Shown piece after piece: positions 26,199-35,181 of a DNA stretch of 64,000 nucleotides (its first letter is position 1; each line of letters opens with the position of its first letter). Source of the stretch: Lewinella sp. JB7 (lineage in GTDB: Bacteria > Bacteroidota > Bacteroidia > Chitinophagales > Saprospiraceae); NCBI RefSeq assembly GCF_024297185.1, contig NZ_JANCTD010000002.1:1-64000 (forward strand). Reading direction: 5' to 3'. The position numbers and the translations under genes are program-made. Under the pieces are notes generated by a model. The model did no database searches, was not told the origin of the DNA, and saw only the letters and a program-made list of their open reading frames with translations.

Positions 26199-26999
26199 GT
26201 GCGCGTAACGGCCCTATATCGGTATCCCGTCAAGAGCCTGGGGGGAGAATTGCTAACCTCCGCCCGCCCCGCCGAGCGTGGATTGGAGGACGATCGGCGG
26301 TGGATGCTGATCGATGCGGACGGCACCTTCGTCTCTCAGCGTACCCATCCGCACCTGGCGCGTTTCCGGGCAGCTACCTACGGAACCCACGGACTACGGA
26401 TCTTTCGGGTGGCCGACGGTGAGCTGTTGGTTGACCTGCCCGATGCCCGGCCCCCCGCCGACTCCACTAGCCGGGTGACCGTCTGGGACGATACTTTCCG
26501 TGCACCGACGATCCGCAGCCGGCAACTCGAGACCGCCCTGTCCCTGCCCGGCGTTCGACTGGCCTACATGCACGAAGATGTTGATCGCCCGGTCGATCCT
26601 CGGTACGCCCGCAACGCGGAGCGGGTGAGCTTCGCGGACGGATATCCCTATCTCATCACGACGACCGCGAGTCTGCAGGACCTCTCCCGTCACTACGGAG
26701 AATCCCTCGATCCACGCCGCTTCCGGCCCAACATCATCGTCGAAACCACCGAGCCCTATACGGAAGATCACTGGTCGGTGATTGAAGTAGGAAATCACGC
26801 GTTTTATTTGCCCAAGCCCTGCGCGCGCTGTGTAATGATCACCAACGATCCGGATAACGGGCAGCGGGATCCGGCGGTGATGAGGCAACTAGCTGCCCAC
26901 CGCAAAGTTGGTAACAAAGTGCTGTTCGGGATGAACGCAATCTGGAAGGGGGGAGCCGGTGACCTTCGCGTAGGCGATATGGTGACGGCGATTACTTAG
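26199..26999 (+). CDS. MOSC domain protein (YcbX-like)
   Basis: The 266-residue protein has a MOSC_N beta-barrel (about 1-115, with YRYPVKSLGGE) and a C-terminal MOSC domain with the molybdenum-cofactor-binding cysteine in LPKPCARCVMITNDPDNG. Such proteins bind Moco and reduce N-hydroxylated compounds with an electron donor. Start is GTG at 26199, four bases after lysA. Its stop overlaps the convergent TPR lipoprotein gene by 8 bases. Confidence 0.88.
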   Translation: MRVTALYRYPVKSLGGELLTSARPAERGLEDDRRWMLIDADGTFVSQRTHPHLARFRAATYGTHGLRIFRVADGELLVDLPDARPPADSTSRVTVWDDTFRAPTIRSRQLETALSLPGVRLAYMHEDVDRPVDPRYARNAERVSFADGYPYLITTTASLQDLSRHYGESLDPRRFRPNIIVETTEPYTEDHWSVIEVGNHAFYLPKPCARCVMITNDPDNGQRDPAVMRQLAAHRKVGNKVLFGMNAIWKGGAGDLRVGDMVTAIT

Positions 27000-28236
27000 C
27001 CAGCTCCTCCCGGAGTTCACTGAGCTCGGGATGCTTCGATTCGGTAATCTCGGCCTTAGCCAGGTGCTCCCGGGCTTTATCCAGTTCTCCGCGTTTGAGG
27101 TAGATGCTGGCGAGCATACGGTTCACGTCGATGTTAGCGGGACGGTCCGCGTATTCGGCCTGCATGTACTCCAGGGCCTTGTCGTAATCCTCGAAGTGGT
27201 CGCGGTAGAGGCTGGCGTATTCCATATCCATGTTGTGGCCGCTGTCGACGTCGTCCTGTAGCATGACCATGATTTCCTCCTCGATTTCGGCCAGTTCATC
27301 CGTCCGTCCCTGAAGTTTATACAGTTCCGCCAGTTTGGTGTAGTAACCGACCTCGGGGATGATGGCGCGCGCCTCGTCCAGCAGTCTTTCCGCCTCCTCG
27401 TAATTGCCCGCGTCCATGGCCAGTTCGGCCTGGGCGGCGATGGCGAAGGGGTAATTGGGACGTTCCTGAAGAATAGCGCGGTACTGTTTGGCGGCTTCCT
27501 CGGTTTGGCCGTAGCGATGGTACAGTTCACCGAGAGTAAGGCGGGCCCATGCCGTTGATTCATAACCCGGCGCACCGGCATTCACCGCACGCTTCATTGC
27601 CTCAATGGCACCGTCCACGTCTCCGTGAATTTCCCGGAGATAGGATACCCGACTGTAGGAGCGCAAGTCCGGCCGAATCTGGTTCATTTTATCCGCCGCG
27701 GCGACGGCCTCCTCGTAGTTGCCGAGTTCTACGTTAGCGTCCACTACGGCGCCGTATACCTGAGCGTTGTAGGGATTGATGCTTACGGCCTCCTTAGCGG
27801 TGGCCAGCGCGTCCCTGAACTCGTGCTGGGACAGCTGCACGCCGGCCTTGGTCGACAGGGCGTCGAACTCCAGGTTGGCATCCTTGGGCCCCTGGTGATT
27901 CAGGGCGATGGCTTCGTTGAGCATCTTCAGCGCGGCGGGGTAGTAGTGGCCGTGTTCCCCGGTTACGCGGGCCTCGTTCACGAAAATTTTCGCCAGGGTA
28001 ATGCGGGGTTCGATGGCGTCAGGATCCTCCAGACGTAGTTTGCTGCTCATCTGCATGTAGCCGCTCTGGGTCTGGTCCCACTCCATGGCCGTTTGCAGGG
28101 CTTCGGGGCGGGGGAGAAGCTCGGGGAGATCCAGGGTGGTTTCCGAAGAACTCGCGGTGGAGTCTTCGCTACCGCAGTACGTGAGGGTCAGGCAGCTGAT
28201 CAGTACTAGAAGGCGGGGTAAAGTTGGGAAATACAT
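26992..28236 (-). CDS. TPR-repeat lipoprotein
   Basis: The 414-residue protein has a lipoprotein signal peptide with a lipobox-like LTYC (Cys21) and then tetratricopeptide repeats over about 90-410 (repeats such as ALATAKEAVSINPYNAQVYGAV and YEEAVAAADKMNQIRP). It would be anchored in the outer or inner membrane and act as a scaffold. No specific partner can be named. A 111-base gap containing a terminator hairpin separates it from the DUF4331 gene upstream. Confidence 0.85.
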   Translation of the reverse strand: MYFPTLPRLLVLISCLTLTYCGSEDSTASSSETTLDLPELLPRPEALQTAMEWDQTQSGYMQMSSKLRLEDPDAIEPRITLAKIFVNEARVTGEHGHYYPAALKMLNEAIALNHQGPKDANLEFDALSTKAGVQLSQHEFRDALATAKEAVSINPYNAQVYGAVVDANVELGNYEEAVAAADKMNQIRPDLRSYSRVSYLREIHGDVDGAIEAMKRAVNAGAPGYESTAWARLTLGELYHRYGQTEEAAKQYRAILQERPNYPFAIAAQAELAMDAGNYEEAERLLDEARAIIPEVGYYTKLAELYKLQGRTDELAEIEEEIMVMLQDDVDSGHNMDMEYASLYRDHFEDYDKALEYMQAEYADRPANIDVNRMLASIYLKRGELDKAREHLAKAEITESKHPELSELREELAK

Positions 28237-28282
28237 AGATGTTAAATTGACCGGGCATCGCCGCCGGTTTAGCTTAATGAAA

Positions 28283-28318
28283 AGCGTGGTACTCCGATCG
28301 GGATCGAAGTACCACGCT
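28283..28318 (-). terminator. hairpin terminator after the DUF4331 gene
   Basis: AGCGTGGTACT at 28283-28293 pairs perfectly with AGTACCACGCT at 28308-28318, with an inner CGATC/GATCG pairing. On the - strand the stem is followed by TTTTCATTAA, so it would end transcription coming from the DUF4331 gene at 28348. Confidence 0.75.
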
Positions 28319-28347
28319 AAGGTAATCAGGTTGGTCGTGGGCGTTGT

Positions 28348-30420
28348 TTAGTACGACTTGACCATCCGGATCGTCTGCAGTACGCGACCCGATCCACCGG
28401 TCACTACCGCGAAGTAGGTGCCCTGGGGCAGATTGCTGACCGCTACGGGTACCAGGTGCTCTCCGCTCGGGAAGGTGCGACGGGCCAGGTTGGCCAGGCG
28501 GCGGCCGTTCACGTCGAAGAGATCGATGTTCACCGCGGCGGTTTCCCGTACGCGCAGTTTGATCGTGGTCTGGTTCTGGAAGGGGTTGGGGAAGTTGATG
28601 CCCACTACGTTAGGAGCGTCGATACCCATGCCGTCCGTTGCGAAGAAGTCGTTACTGGAGTTGGGGCGAACCGCGCCGCTACACTCACCCTTACCGCTGT
28701 GGGGCAGGGCCAGGTAGGGGAAATCGTCCCGGAAGGGTTCGTCGTTTTCTTCCACGCCCGTGGTGTAGCTAAGCACGCCCACCAGATCATCGGTGACCGG
28801 ACTGTCGCTGTCGTCCAGATCGTAGTCGTCGTAGAAGAGACCGATGGCGGCCAGAACTACGCCCGACACGGCCTGCAGCTCGATGCGGGTAACGTCATCC
28901 TCCAGACGCCGACCGTTCGGGAAGCCGTCCATGTTGGGAATGAATTCGATGTCCGTGTTCGTGTTGTACGGTTCCGCCGTCAGGCCGAGCACCGCGGCTT
29001 GTACCAGTCCGAGCGAGCTGAAAGCTTCGTCGTCACGCGGAGTTACGGGGACGGCCATATTGAGTCGCAGCATATCGCCGCCGTTGGGCAGGAAGTTGTT
29101 GATGAAGGGCTTACCGGCGGAGAGGGGGTTTCCCTTATCCTTTCCGGTTGCTAGCTGGTAAGGAGCAACATTCGGCACACCGGTATGGAAGATGGGCCAG
29201 AGGTCTACCGAGCGGGGCTTTCCGGGGCCAGGCAGCAGCAGGCCGCCAAATATATCGGGGTCGAGTGCGGTGCCGACCAGGGCGTCATTGCCCTTCAGTA
29301 CGAAGAGACCGTCGGCGCCGTTGGTGAAGTCCACGTTACCGAGTACGGTCTGACTGGCGGTCTGGATACGCAGGGGTGCGAAGGCCGGTACGGCGCCACC
29401 AAACAGATCGTCGTCCATGTACAACGCCAGCTCGGGGTTGTAGAAGTACTTATCCAGCAGGGTGTCCTTCAGTTCGTCGTAGGGCGTGATCGCGTTCCAG
29501 TAGTCCTTCATGCCTACGGGGATGACGGCCTCGTTGGTCAGGGGCATACCCAGGCGGGAAACCTGTACGTAGTCATTACCGATGATTTCGGGATCACTAC
29601 CGTCGTCCTGCAATACGCGGATCTTGGGACGGCTGGCCGATGCCCATACTCCGATGACGAAGTCGCCATCGAGAATGTTGGCGGGAGCATCCGCCGCGCC
29701 GGCCTTCTTCAGGTCAGAGATCGGGACGTTGAGGACGATGGCGTTGGTGTTGAAGCAAGCCAGACCGTCGATGGGATCGCCGTTCTGACGGGGCGCGTCT
29801 CCGAGGTCGAAGATACCGCCCAGGTCTACGAAGAAGGGATCGTCTACGGGACCGGCGAACACTTGCATGCCACTTTCAAAGGTCATGACGGTGCCGTCGG
29901 AGTAGCTGGCGTAGCTTTCCTGGCCCAGGCCGACTTCCGATTCGATCGAGCGGGGTCCGATGTTTGGAGCGGGGACGACGCCATTGGAGGTCATCCGGGT
30001 GACGGTACCACTGCGGTCGATGCGGTCAAGGGTGTACGTGGTCTTAAGGTTCTCTTTGCCGAGCCGGATGTTGAAGAAGGTCGTGGGATCTTCGTTCTTC
30101 CGGTCGAAGGTGAAGCGGTAAGTGATGTCGTCACCATTCGTGGAGGCATCGTTGTCGATGTGGATCTCGTAACGGATGTCTTCACCGAAGTGGTACCAGT
30201 TCGGTCCGCCGTGGGGCAACTGCATGGGGATGTAGGTGGCAATGAGCGTCACCATATCCGGATTATCGGGGGAGCGGAAGGCGTACACGTCTACGTTGTC
30301 CGCCAGCGGATCGTCCGCGATCAGGGGCGCTTCACGGTGGGAAGAGGCGAATAGTGCCGATCCCATCATCACCGCCAGCAGCAGCAAAACCGCGCCTTTA
30401 GTTGGTTGATATAATTGCAT
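28348..30420 (-). CDS. DUF4331 secreted protein with T9SS sorting domain
   Basis: The 690-residue protein has a signal peptide (MQLYQPTKGAVLLLLAVMMGSALFAS) followed by SSHREAPLIADDPLADNVDVYAF, the DUF4331 signature. The conserved core runs to about 600. The last 80 residues begin INFPNPFQNQTTIKL and end RVLQTIRMVKSY, a type IX secretion C-terminal sorting domain, so the protein is probably exported through T9SS and surface-attached or released. The function of DUF4331 is unknown. The protein is acidic and rich in Asp and Gly. It is the paralogue of the next gene (30485-32227). Confidence 0.88.
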   Translation of the reverse strand: MQLYQPTKGAVLLLLAVMMGSALFASSHREAPLIADDPLADNVDVYAFRSPDNPDMVTLIATYIPMQLPHGGPNWYHFGEDIRYEIHIDNDASTNGDDITYRFTFDRKNEDPTTFFNIRLGKENLKTTYTLDRIDRSGTVTRMTSNGVVPAPNIGPRSIESEVGLGQESYASYSDGTVMTFESGMQVFAGPVDDPFFVDLGGIFDLGDAPRQNGDPIDGLACFNTNAIVLNVPISDLKKAGAADAPANILDGDFVIGVWASASRPKIRVLQDDGSDPEIIGNDYVQVSRLGMPLTNEAVIPVGMKDYWNAITPYDELKDTLLDKYFYNPELALYMDDDLFGGAVPAFAPLRIQTASQTVLGNVDFTNGADGLFVLKGNDALVGTALDPDIFGGLLLPGPGKPRSVDLWPIFHTGVPNVAPYQLATGKDKGNPLSAGKPFINNFLPNGGDMLRLNMAVPVTPRDDEAFSSLGLVQAAVLGLTAEPYNTNTDIEFIPNMDGFPNGRRLEDDVTRIELQAVSGVVLAAIGLFYDDYDLDDSDSPVTDDLVGVLSYTTGVEENDEPFRDDFPYLALPHSGKGECSGAVRPNSSNDFFATDGMGIDAPNVVGINFPNPFQNQTTIKLRVRETAAVNIDLFDVNGRRLANLARRTFPSGEHLVPVAVSNLPQGTYFAVVTGGSGRVLQTIRMVKSY

Positions 30421-30484
30421 AATTTTTATGATGTGCCCCGGCGTATAGATAGCCGGGGCGGTCAGTTAAAGGGTGATGGGAATC

Positions 30485-32227
30485 CTACTGGTCGGCGAAG
30501 TTGGTATGATCCACTTCGGTTCCGCGCCAGGGCATCGCGACGTAGGGGAAGGTACCGCGGAAGGCCTTGTCGTTAGACTCTACCTCCGTGGTGTAGCCCA
30601 GTACGTCCACCAGGTTCTGGGTGACGGGACTTTCCGTTACGCCGGGCGTGTAATCGTCGTACCACAGACCGATGGCGGCCAGTACGACACCAGAAACGGC
30701 CTGCAACTCGATACGAGTCACGTCGTCCTCCAGGCGGCGTCCGTTGGGGAAACCATCCATGTTGGGGATCATCTGAATCTCGGTGTTGGCGTAGGCGGGG
30801 TCCGTCAGACCGAGCACGGCGGCCTGTACGAGTCCCAGGGAACTAAAGGCGTCACTGTTGCGATCCGTCGGGGGCACGGCCATATTGAGGCGCAGCATGT
30901 CACCGCCGTTGGGCAGGAAGTTGTTGATGAAGGGCTTGCCGGCGGCGAGCGGATCTCCTTCCTTACCGGTAGCGAGTTGGTAGGGGCGTACGTTGGGTAC
31001 TCCCGTGTGGAAGATGGGCCACAGGTCCACCGAGCGCGGCTTCTCGCTTCCGGGCAGCAGAAGGGTGCCGAAAACGTCGTCGTCGAGCGCGGTGCCCTGG
31101 ACGGCTTCGCTACCCTTTAGGCTGAAGAGGCCGTCGGCACCGTTGGTGAAGTCGAAGGAGCCGAGACTGTTTTCCTGAATGCGCAGCGGCGCGAAGGCTG
31201 GAACGGCACTGCCGAACTGATCGTCGTCCATGTACAGGGCGAGCTCGGGGTTGTAGAAGTACTGATCGAGCACGTCGTCCTCCAGTTCTTCGTAGGGGGT
31301 GAGGGCGTTCCAGTAGTCCTTCATGCCGATGGGGATGACGGCCTCGTTGGTAAGGGGCATTCCCAGGCGGGAAACCTGTACGTAGTCGCCGCTGTCCTGA
31401 ATGGTGTCACCACTGACCAGTGTACGCATCGCGGGGCGGCTGGCCGAGGCCCACACGCCGATCACGAAGTTACCGTCCAGGATGTTTTCCGGTTTGGCGG
31501 GGGCACCCTGCTTGAGCAGCGTGGCGATGGGAATCTTCAGGGCCAGGGTGTGGACGTTGAATTGGGCCAGACCGTCGCGGCTGGGTTCGTCTCCCTGCCG
31601 GGGACTGTCGCCGAGGTCGAAGATGCCGCCCAGGTCTACGAAGAAGGGATCGTCGGCGGGGCCGGCGAAAACCATTTCCCCGGAGGTGGCTTCGGTGATG
31701 GCGTTCTCCCAGACCTCCATATAGGTAGAGTCCAGGCCGACGCCGCTTTCGATCGAGCGGGGGCCGATGTTATAGGCCGGCACCATGCCCTGCTCTACGA
31801 TGGTCTGGAAATTAGCTCCCCCGTCCATGCTCCTCTCTAGAACGTAGGTGGCCTTAATGTTCTCGGCACCCAGTCGGATATTGAAGAAAGTAGTGGGGTC
31901 CTCGTTCATGCGGGTGAACGTGAACCGGTAGGTGACTTCGTCGCCGGGATTATCGGCGTCGTTGTCGATGTGTATTTCGTAACGGATGTTCTCGCCGAAA
32001 GTGTAATAGTTCGGGCCGCCCTGGGGCAGCTGCATCGGGATGTAGTTCGCCAGAATGGTAACCGTGTTGGGGTCGTCGGGACTGACGAAGGCATAAACGT
32101 CTGTGTTGTCCGCCAGGGGATCGTCAGCAATCAGCGGAGCTTCCCGGTGGGAAGAGGCCATGGCCGAGTGGCCCATTGCTAAAATCAGTGCGAAACAACC
32201 CAAACAGCGTAGTAAAAGCTTTTTCAT
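30485..32227 (-). CDS. DUF4331 secreted protein, no sorting domain
   Basis: The 580-residue protein has a signal peptide (MKKLLLRCLGCFALILAMGHSAMA) then SSHREAPLIADDPLADNTDVYAF, the same family signature as its neighbour. The two align over most of their length (for example VDLWPIFHTGVPNV and NMAV-containing NNFLPNGGDMLRLNMAV in both). It stops about where the neighbour's sorting domain begins, so it is likely left in the periplasm or exported by another route. The gene lies 64 bases upstream of the tagged copy and the pair is probably cotranscribed. Confidence 0.87.
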   Translation of the reverse strand: MKKLLLRCLGCFALILAMGHSAMASSHREAPLIADDPLADNTDVYAFVSPDDPNTVTILANYIPMQLPQGGPNYYTFGENIRYEIHIDNDADNPGDEVTYRFTFTRMNEDPTTFFNIRLGAENIKATYVLERSMDGGANFQTIVEQGMVPAYNIGPRSIESGVGLDSTYMEVWENAITEATSGEMVFAGPADDPFFVDLGGIFDLGDSPRQGDEPSRDGLAQFNVHTLALKIPIATLLKQGAPAKPENILDGNFVIGVWASASRPAMRTLVSGDTIQDSGDYVQVSRLGMPLTNEAVIPIGMKDYWNALTPYEELEDDVLDQYFYNPELALYMDDDQFGSAVPAFAPLRIQENSLGSFDFTNGADGLFSLKGSEAVQGTALDDDVFGTLLLPGSEKPRSVDLWPIFHTGVPNVRPYQLATGKEGDPLAAGKPFINNFLPNGGDMLRLNMAVPPTDRNSDAFSSLGLVQAAVLGLTDPAYANTEIQMIPNMDGFPNGRRLEDDVTRIELQAVSGVVLAAIGLWYDDYTPGVTESPVTQNLVDVLGYTTEVESNDKAFRGTFPYVAMPWRGTEVDHTNFADQ

Positions 32228-32423
32228 AGACTCTGTGTTTGGATGATTAAATAGGTGTACCGGTGGACGGACAACCGTCCGCTCCGTATATCACTTACGG
32301 CAGACGTAGCCACCAGGGATTTGTTCGACGGCTTTATTATTAATAAAACCCGAACAAATCGACATTTTGACGGGATTTTGGGAAATATCCGTCAATTAGA
32401 GGGGGCCAAACCAGAATAACGTA

Positions 32424-33167
32424 CTACAGAATGTCTACGGCGTCCATAAACTTTCTGACTTCTTCCACCGATGTTGCCTGCCGCTCGTATTCGGGTAATC
32501 CGGGTATACCCATATATACCGCATGGTTACGGTACTCCATCCGGCTCGGCTGGTGAGCGAAGGCGGTGGCGTGAAATTCCCGCACGCCGGTCCGGCGGAT
32601 CACCGTGGCCACGTTCTCGGGAGTGATCCCACAACCCGGAAGAATAGCGATGCGCCCCGCCGCCTGCTCTACCGTGCGGGAGATCGCGTCCAGACCCTCG
32701 GGAACGGTTGCCGCCTGGCCGGATGTGAGAATTCGGTCCATTCCCAGATCGATCAGCTCTTCCAGTGCGGTATGCGGGTCACGACAAACATCGAAGGCCC
32801 GGTGAAAGGTAGTCTGTAGGGGGCCGGCTGCCCTTATCATTCGTTGCACCTGCGGCCCCGCCACCCCCCCGTCCGGGTTCAGTATGCCGAAAACGACCCC
32901 CTGCACCCCCAGATCGCGGCAGCGGAGAATATCGTCTTCCATAACCGCCAGTTCCCGCCAGCTGTAGTCGAAGTCCCCGCCCCGGGGCCGGATCATCACC
33001 ATCACGTCGATACCGACTTGCGCGCTCGCCGCTACGGTGGCCATGCTGGGCGTAATGCCTCCCTCGACCAGGGCGGCACACAGTTCGACCCGTTGAGCAC
33101 CCCCGTCCCGCGCGGCCACGACGTCGTCAATACCCTGGAGGCATACCTCAAATAATATCTCGGTCAT
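32424..33167 (-). CDS. cutC: CutC-family TIM-barrel protein
   Basis: The 247-residue protein has the CutC opening FEVCLQGIDDVVAARDGGAQRVELC and continues with MIRPRGGDFDYS, TFHRAFDVCRDP and ILTSGQA. Family length. Historically linked to copper tolerance, but the molecular activity is unresolved. It is the last gene of an operon with the asparaginase and agmatine deiminase. The 196-base space to the DUF4331 gene (32228-32423) holds a weak inverted repeat, TGACGG/CCGTCA at 32368-32394, and nothing else clear. Confidence 0.9.
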   Translation of the reverse strand: MTEILFEVCLQGIDDVVAARDGGAQRVELCAALVEGGITPSMATVAASAQVGIDVMVMIRPRGGDFDYSWRELAVMEDDILRCRDLGVQGVVFGILNPDGGVAGPQVQRMIRAAGPLQTTFHRAFDVCRDPHTALEELIDLGMDRILTSGQAATVPEGLDAISRTVEQAAGRIAILPGCGITPENVATVIRRTGVREFHATAFAHQPSRMEYRNHAVYMGIPGLPEYERQATSVEEVRKFMDAVDIL

Positions 33168-33170
33168 GGC

Positions 33171-34154
33171 TTATAATTTACTGTCCGGCAGTACCATACG
33201 GTTACCTTCCCGGGGCGTGTATACGGCGTAGTCAAAATCGGGGTGAATGCAGTATCCCCCCGTATTGCCGTCTTTGTCGAGCGCGATGAACCCCACCTGA
33301 ATTTCCCGGTAGTCAGGATTTTTTTCAATGACACGCTCCACCGCCAGCCGGCAAGCCTCCGTAGGAGAATGGCCCTGGCGCATCAGTTCCACCACCAGAA
33401 AACTTCCGCACGCCCGGATCACGGCTTCGCCCCAGCCCGTAGCCGTAGCCGCGCCGACCGCGTTATCCGCATATAGCCCCGCGCCGATGAGGGGAGAGTC
33501 GCCCACCCGGCCGTGATACTTATAGGCCGCCCCGCTAGTGGTGCATGCGGCGGCAATGTTACCGTCCCGGTCCAGCGTCAGCAGGCCGATGGTGTCGTGG
33601 TTTTCGACGTTGATCGGCGGACGGTAATTCGGGTTCTGCTCCCGCCACGCTTTCCATTCCGTCCGGCTGGCTTCCGTGAGCAGCTCGGTAGCAGTAAAGC
33701 CTTCAGTCTCCGCAAATTGCCGAGCCCCTTCGCCCACCAGCATTACGTGCGGCGTGTTTTCCATCACGCGGCGGGCAACGGAGATCGGATGCAGGATATC
33801 CCGGAGGGCGGCCACGCTGCCACAATCCCCCCGACCGTCCATGATGGCCGCGTCGAGCGTGACGATGCCGTCGCGGTCCGGTCGCCCACCGAGCCCCACG
33901 GTGCGCACTTCGGGGTCCGCTTCGGTGACCTTCACTCCGGCTTCGGCGGCATCCAGGGCACTTCCGCCGGCGTCGAGAATTTTCCAGGCGGCGGCATTCG
34001 CGGCCAGCCCGTGCTGCCACGTGGAGATTACGACCGGACGCACCGGATCGGTGCCGGTGACCCGGGATTCCGCACCGCAGGCCGTCGTAGCGGAAACGGC
34101 GGCCAGGGCGGCGGGGGAGTGCTTCAAAAAAGTTCGGCGGGATTGCAGGGGCAT
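33171..34154 (-). CDS. N4-(beta-N-acetylglucosaminyl)-L-asparaginase (glycosylasparaginase)
   Basis: The 327-residue Ntn-hydrolase self-cleaves before Thr188 (ENHDTIG), the catalytic nucleophile, and hydrolyses the GlcNAc-Asn bond of glycopeptides. RVGDSPLIGAGLYADN and GWGEAVIR are conserved. A twin-arginine signal (RRTFLK at 6-11) followed by a hydrophobic stretch and Cys26 (TTACG) suggests Tat export and perhaps lipidation. It lies 2 bases after the agmatine deiminase stop and 3 bases before cutC. Confidence 0.93.
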   Translation of the reverse strand: MPLQSRRTFLKHSPAALAAVSATTACGAESRVTGTDPVRPVVISTWQHGLAANAAAWKILDAGGSALDAAEAGVKVTEADPEVRTVGLGGRPDRDGIVTLDAAIMDGRGDCGSVAALRDILHPISVARRVMENTPHVMLVGEGARQFAETEGFTATELLTEASRTEWKAWREQNPNYRPPINVENHDTIGLLTLDRDGNIAAACTTSGAAYKYHGRVGDSPLIGAGLYADNAVGAATATGWGEAVIRACGSFLVVELMRQGHSPTEACRLAVERVIEKNPDYREIQVGFIALDKDGNTGGYCIHPDFDYAVYTPREGNRMVLPDSKL

Positions 34155-34156
34155 CG

Positions 34157-35140
34157 TTAAGGGAATTCGGGGATTTGCATGGTCAGGCAGTGGAGGGCTC
34201 CGTGCTGCTCCACGAAGGGACGACAGTTGACGGGAACGATCCGGTAATCAGCGGCGGCTTCCAGCACGGCGATCGCTTCCGCATCGGCCGGCACGCCGTA
34301 CACGGGCAGGAATAGACTGCCGTTGCTGATCAGGAAGTTAGCGTAGGAAGCGGGCAACTGGTGGCCGTCGATGCGGCTGGTGATAGTTCCGGTCCACGGG
34401 AGCTCCACCAGGCGATAATCCGCCAGTTTTTGACGAATCTCCTCGCGCATTGCTACGAAGTCGTCGTACTGCGGATCGCCGGCGGGGGGAGGGCCTACGT
34501 AGGCGACGGTTTCCGCATCCAGGAAGCGGGCGACCGTATCGATGTGAGCGTCGGTATCGTCGCCGATCAGTTCGCCGTGGTCCAGCCAGATTACCCGGCG
34601 GGCACCGAGGGTCGTGATGAGCAAGCGTTCGGCGGCCGTGCGGTCCGGATAGTCGTTGCGGCCGTCCGACAGCAGGCAGCGCGTGGTCGTAAGGATGGTA
34701 CCCCGTCCGTCCGATTCGATTGACCCGCCTTCCAGCACTTCCTCAATGCGCTGGTAGGCCGCAGTGGGGAACAGATGGCGGTGGATGCCGGCGGGTAGTG
34801 CGTTATCGCGGTGGGCGTCAAACTTGCCACCCCAACCGTTGAAGGTGAAATCGAGCAGGACGGGCCCGGTATCGAATACGGTGATGGGTCCGGAGTCCCG
34901 AATCCAGCTGTCGTCGGCGGGTAGTTCGAGTACCGAGCCGTGGAAGTCTGCCGCGTAAGCCGCAAAGTGCTCCCGGTCGCTGACGATCAGGGTTACCGGA
35001 CAGACGACGTGGATCCGGTTGGCCGCTTCGATCATGGCGGCGGAGGCTTCTTCCAGTACCGCTCCCCAATCGCCCTCCCGGCGGGGGAAGCAACAAAAAA
35101 CCATCTGTTGGCTCTCCCACTCCGCGGGTAGTCTTCTCAT
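34157..35140 (-). CDS. agmatine deiminase / peptidylarginine deiminase family protein
   Basis: The 327-residue protein is an AguA-type guanidine-modifying enzyme. It opens MRRLPAEWESQQMVFCCFP, has DDSWIRDSGPITVF, GGSIESDGRGTILTT and the catalytic Cys318 in GALHCLTMQIP. It would hydrolyse agmatine to N-carbamoylputrescine. The amidohydrolase AguB that normally completes this step is not in the window. Heads the operon with glycosylasparaginase and cutC; divergent from the SUMF1 lipoprotein gene. Confidence 0.9.
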   Translation of the reverse strand: MRRLPAEWESQQMVFCCFPRREGDWGAVLEEASAAMIEAANRIHVVCPVTLIVSDREHFAAYAADFHGSVLELPADDSWIRDSGPITVFDTGPVLLDFTFNGWGGKFDAHRDNALPAGIHRHLFPTAAYQRIEEVLEGGSIESDGRGTILTTTRCLLSDGRNDYPDRTAAERLLITTLGARRVIWLDHGELIGDDTDAHIDTVARFLDAETVAYVGPPPAGDPQYDDFVAMREEIRQKLADYRLVELPWTGTITSRIDGHQLPASYANFLISNGSLFLPVYGVPADAEAIAVLEAAADYRIVPVNCRPFVEQHGALHCLTMQIPEFP

Positions 35141-35181
35141 GTATCTGCGTACTTTTAGGGGTCAATATCGTTTAATTTTCT

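Noticed and set aside
29185-30354. 389-codon ORF on the + strand opposite the DUF4331 gene
   Set aside because: Mirror frame of a conserved secreted protein; Val/Gly/Asp-rich with no domain. Similar shadow ORFs oppose the second DUF4331 gene.
32368-32394. Inverted repeat TGACGG/CCGTCA as a terminator for the cutC operon
   Set aside because: Six-base stem with a 15-base loop and no U-run on the - strand; too weak to call.
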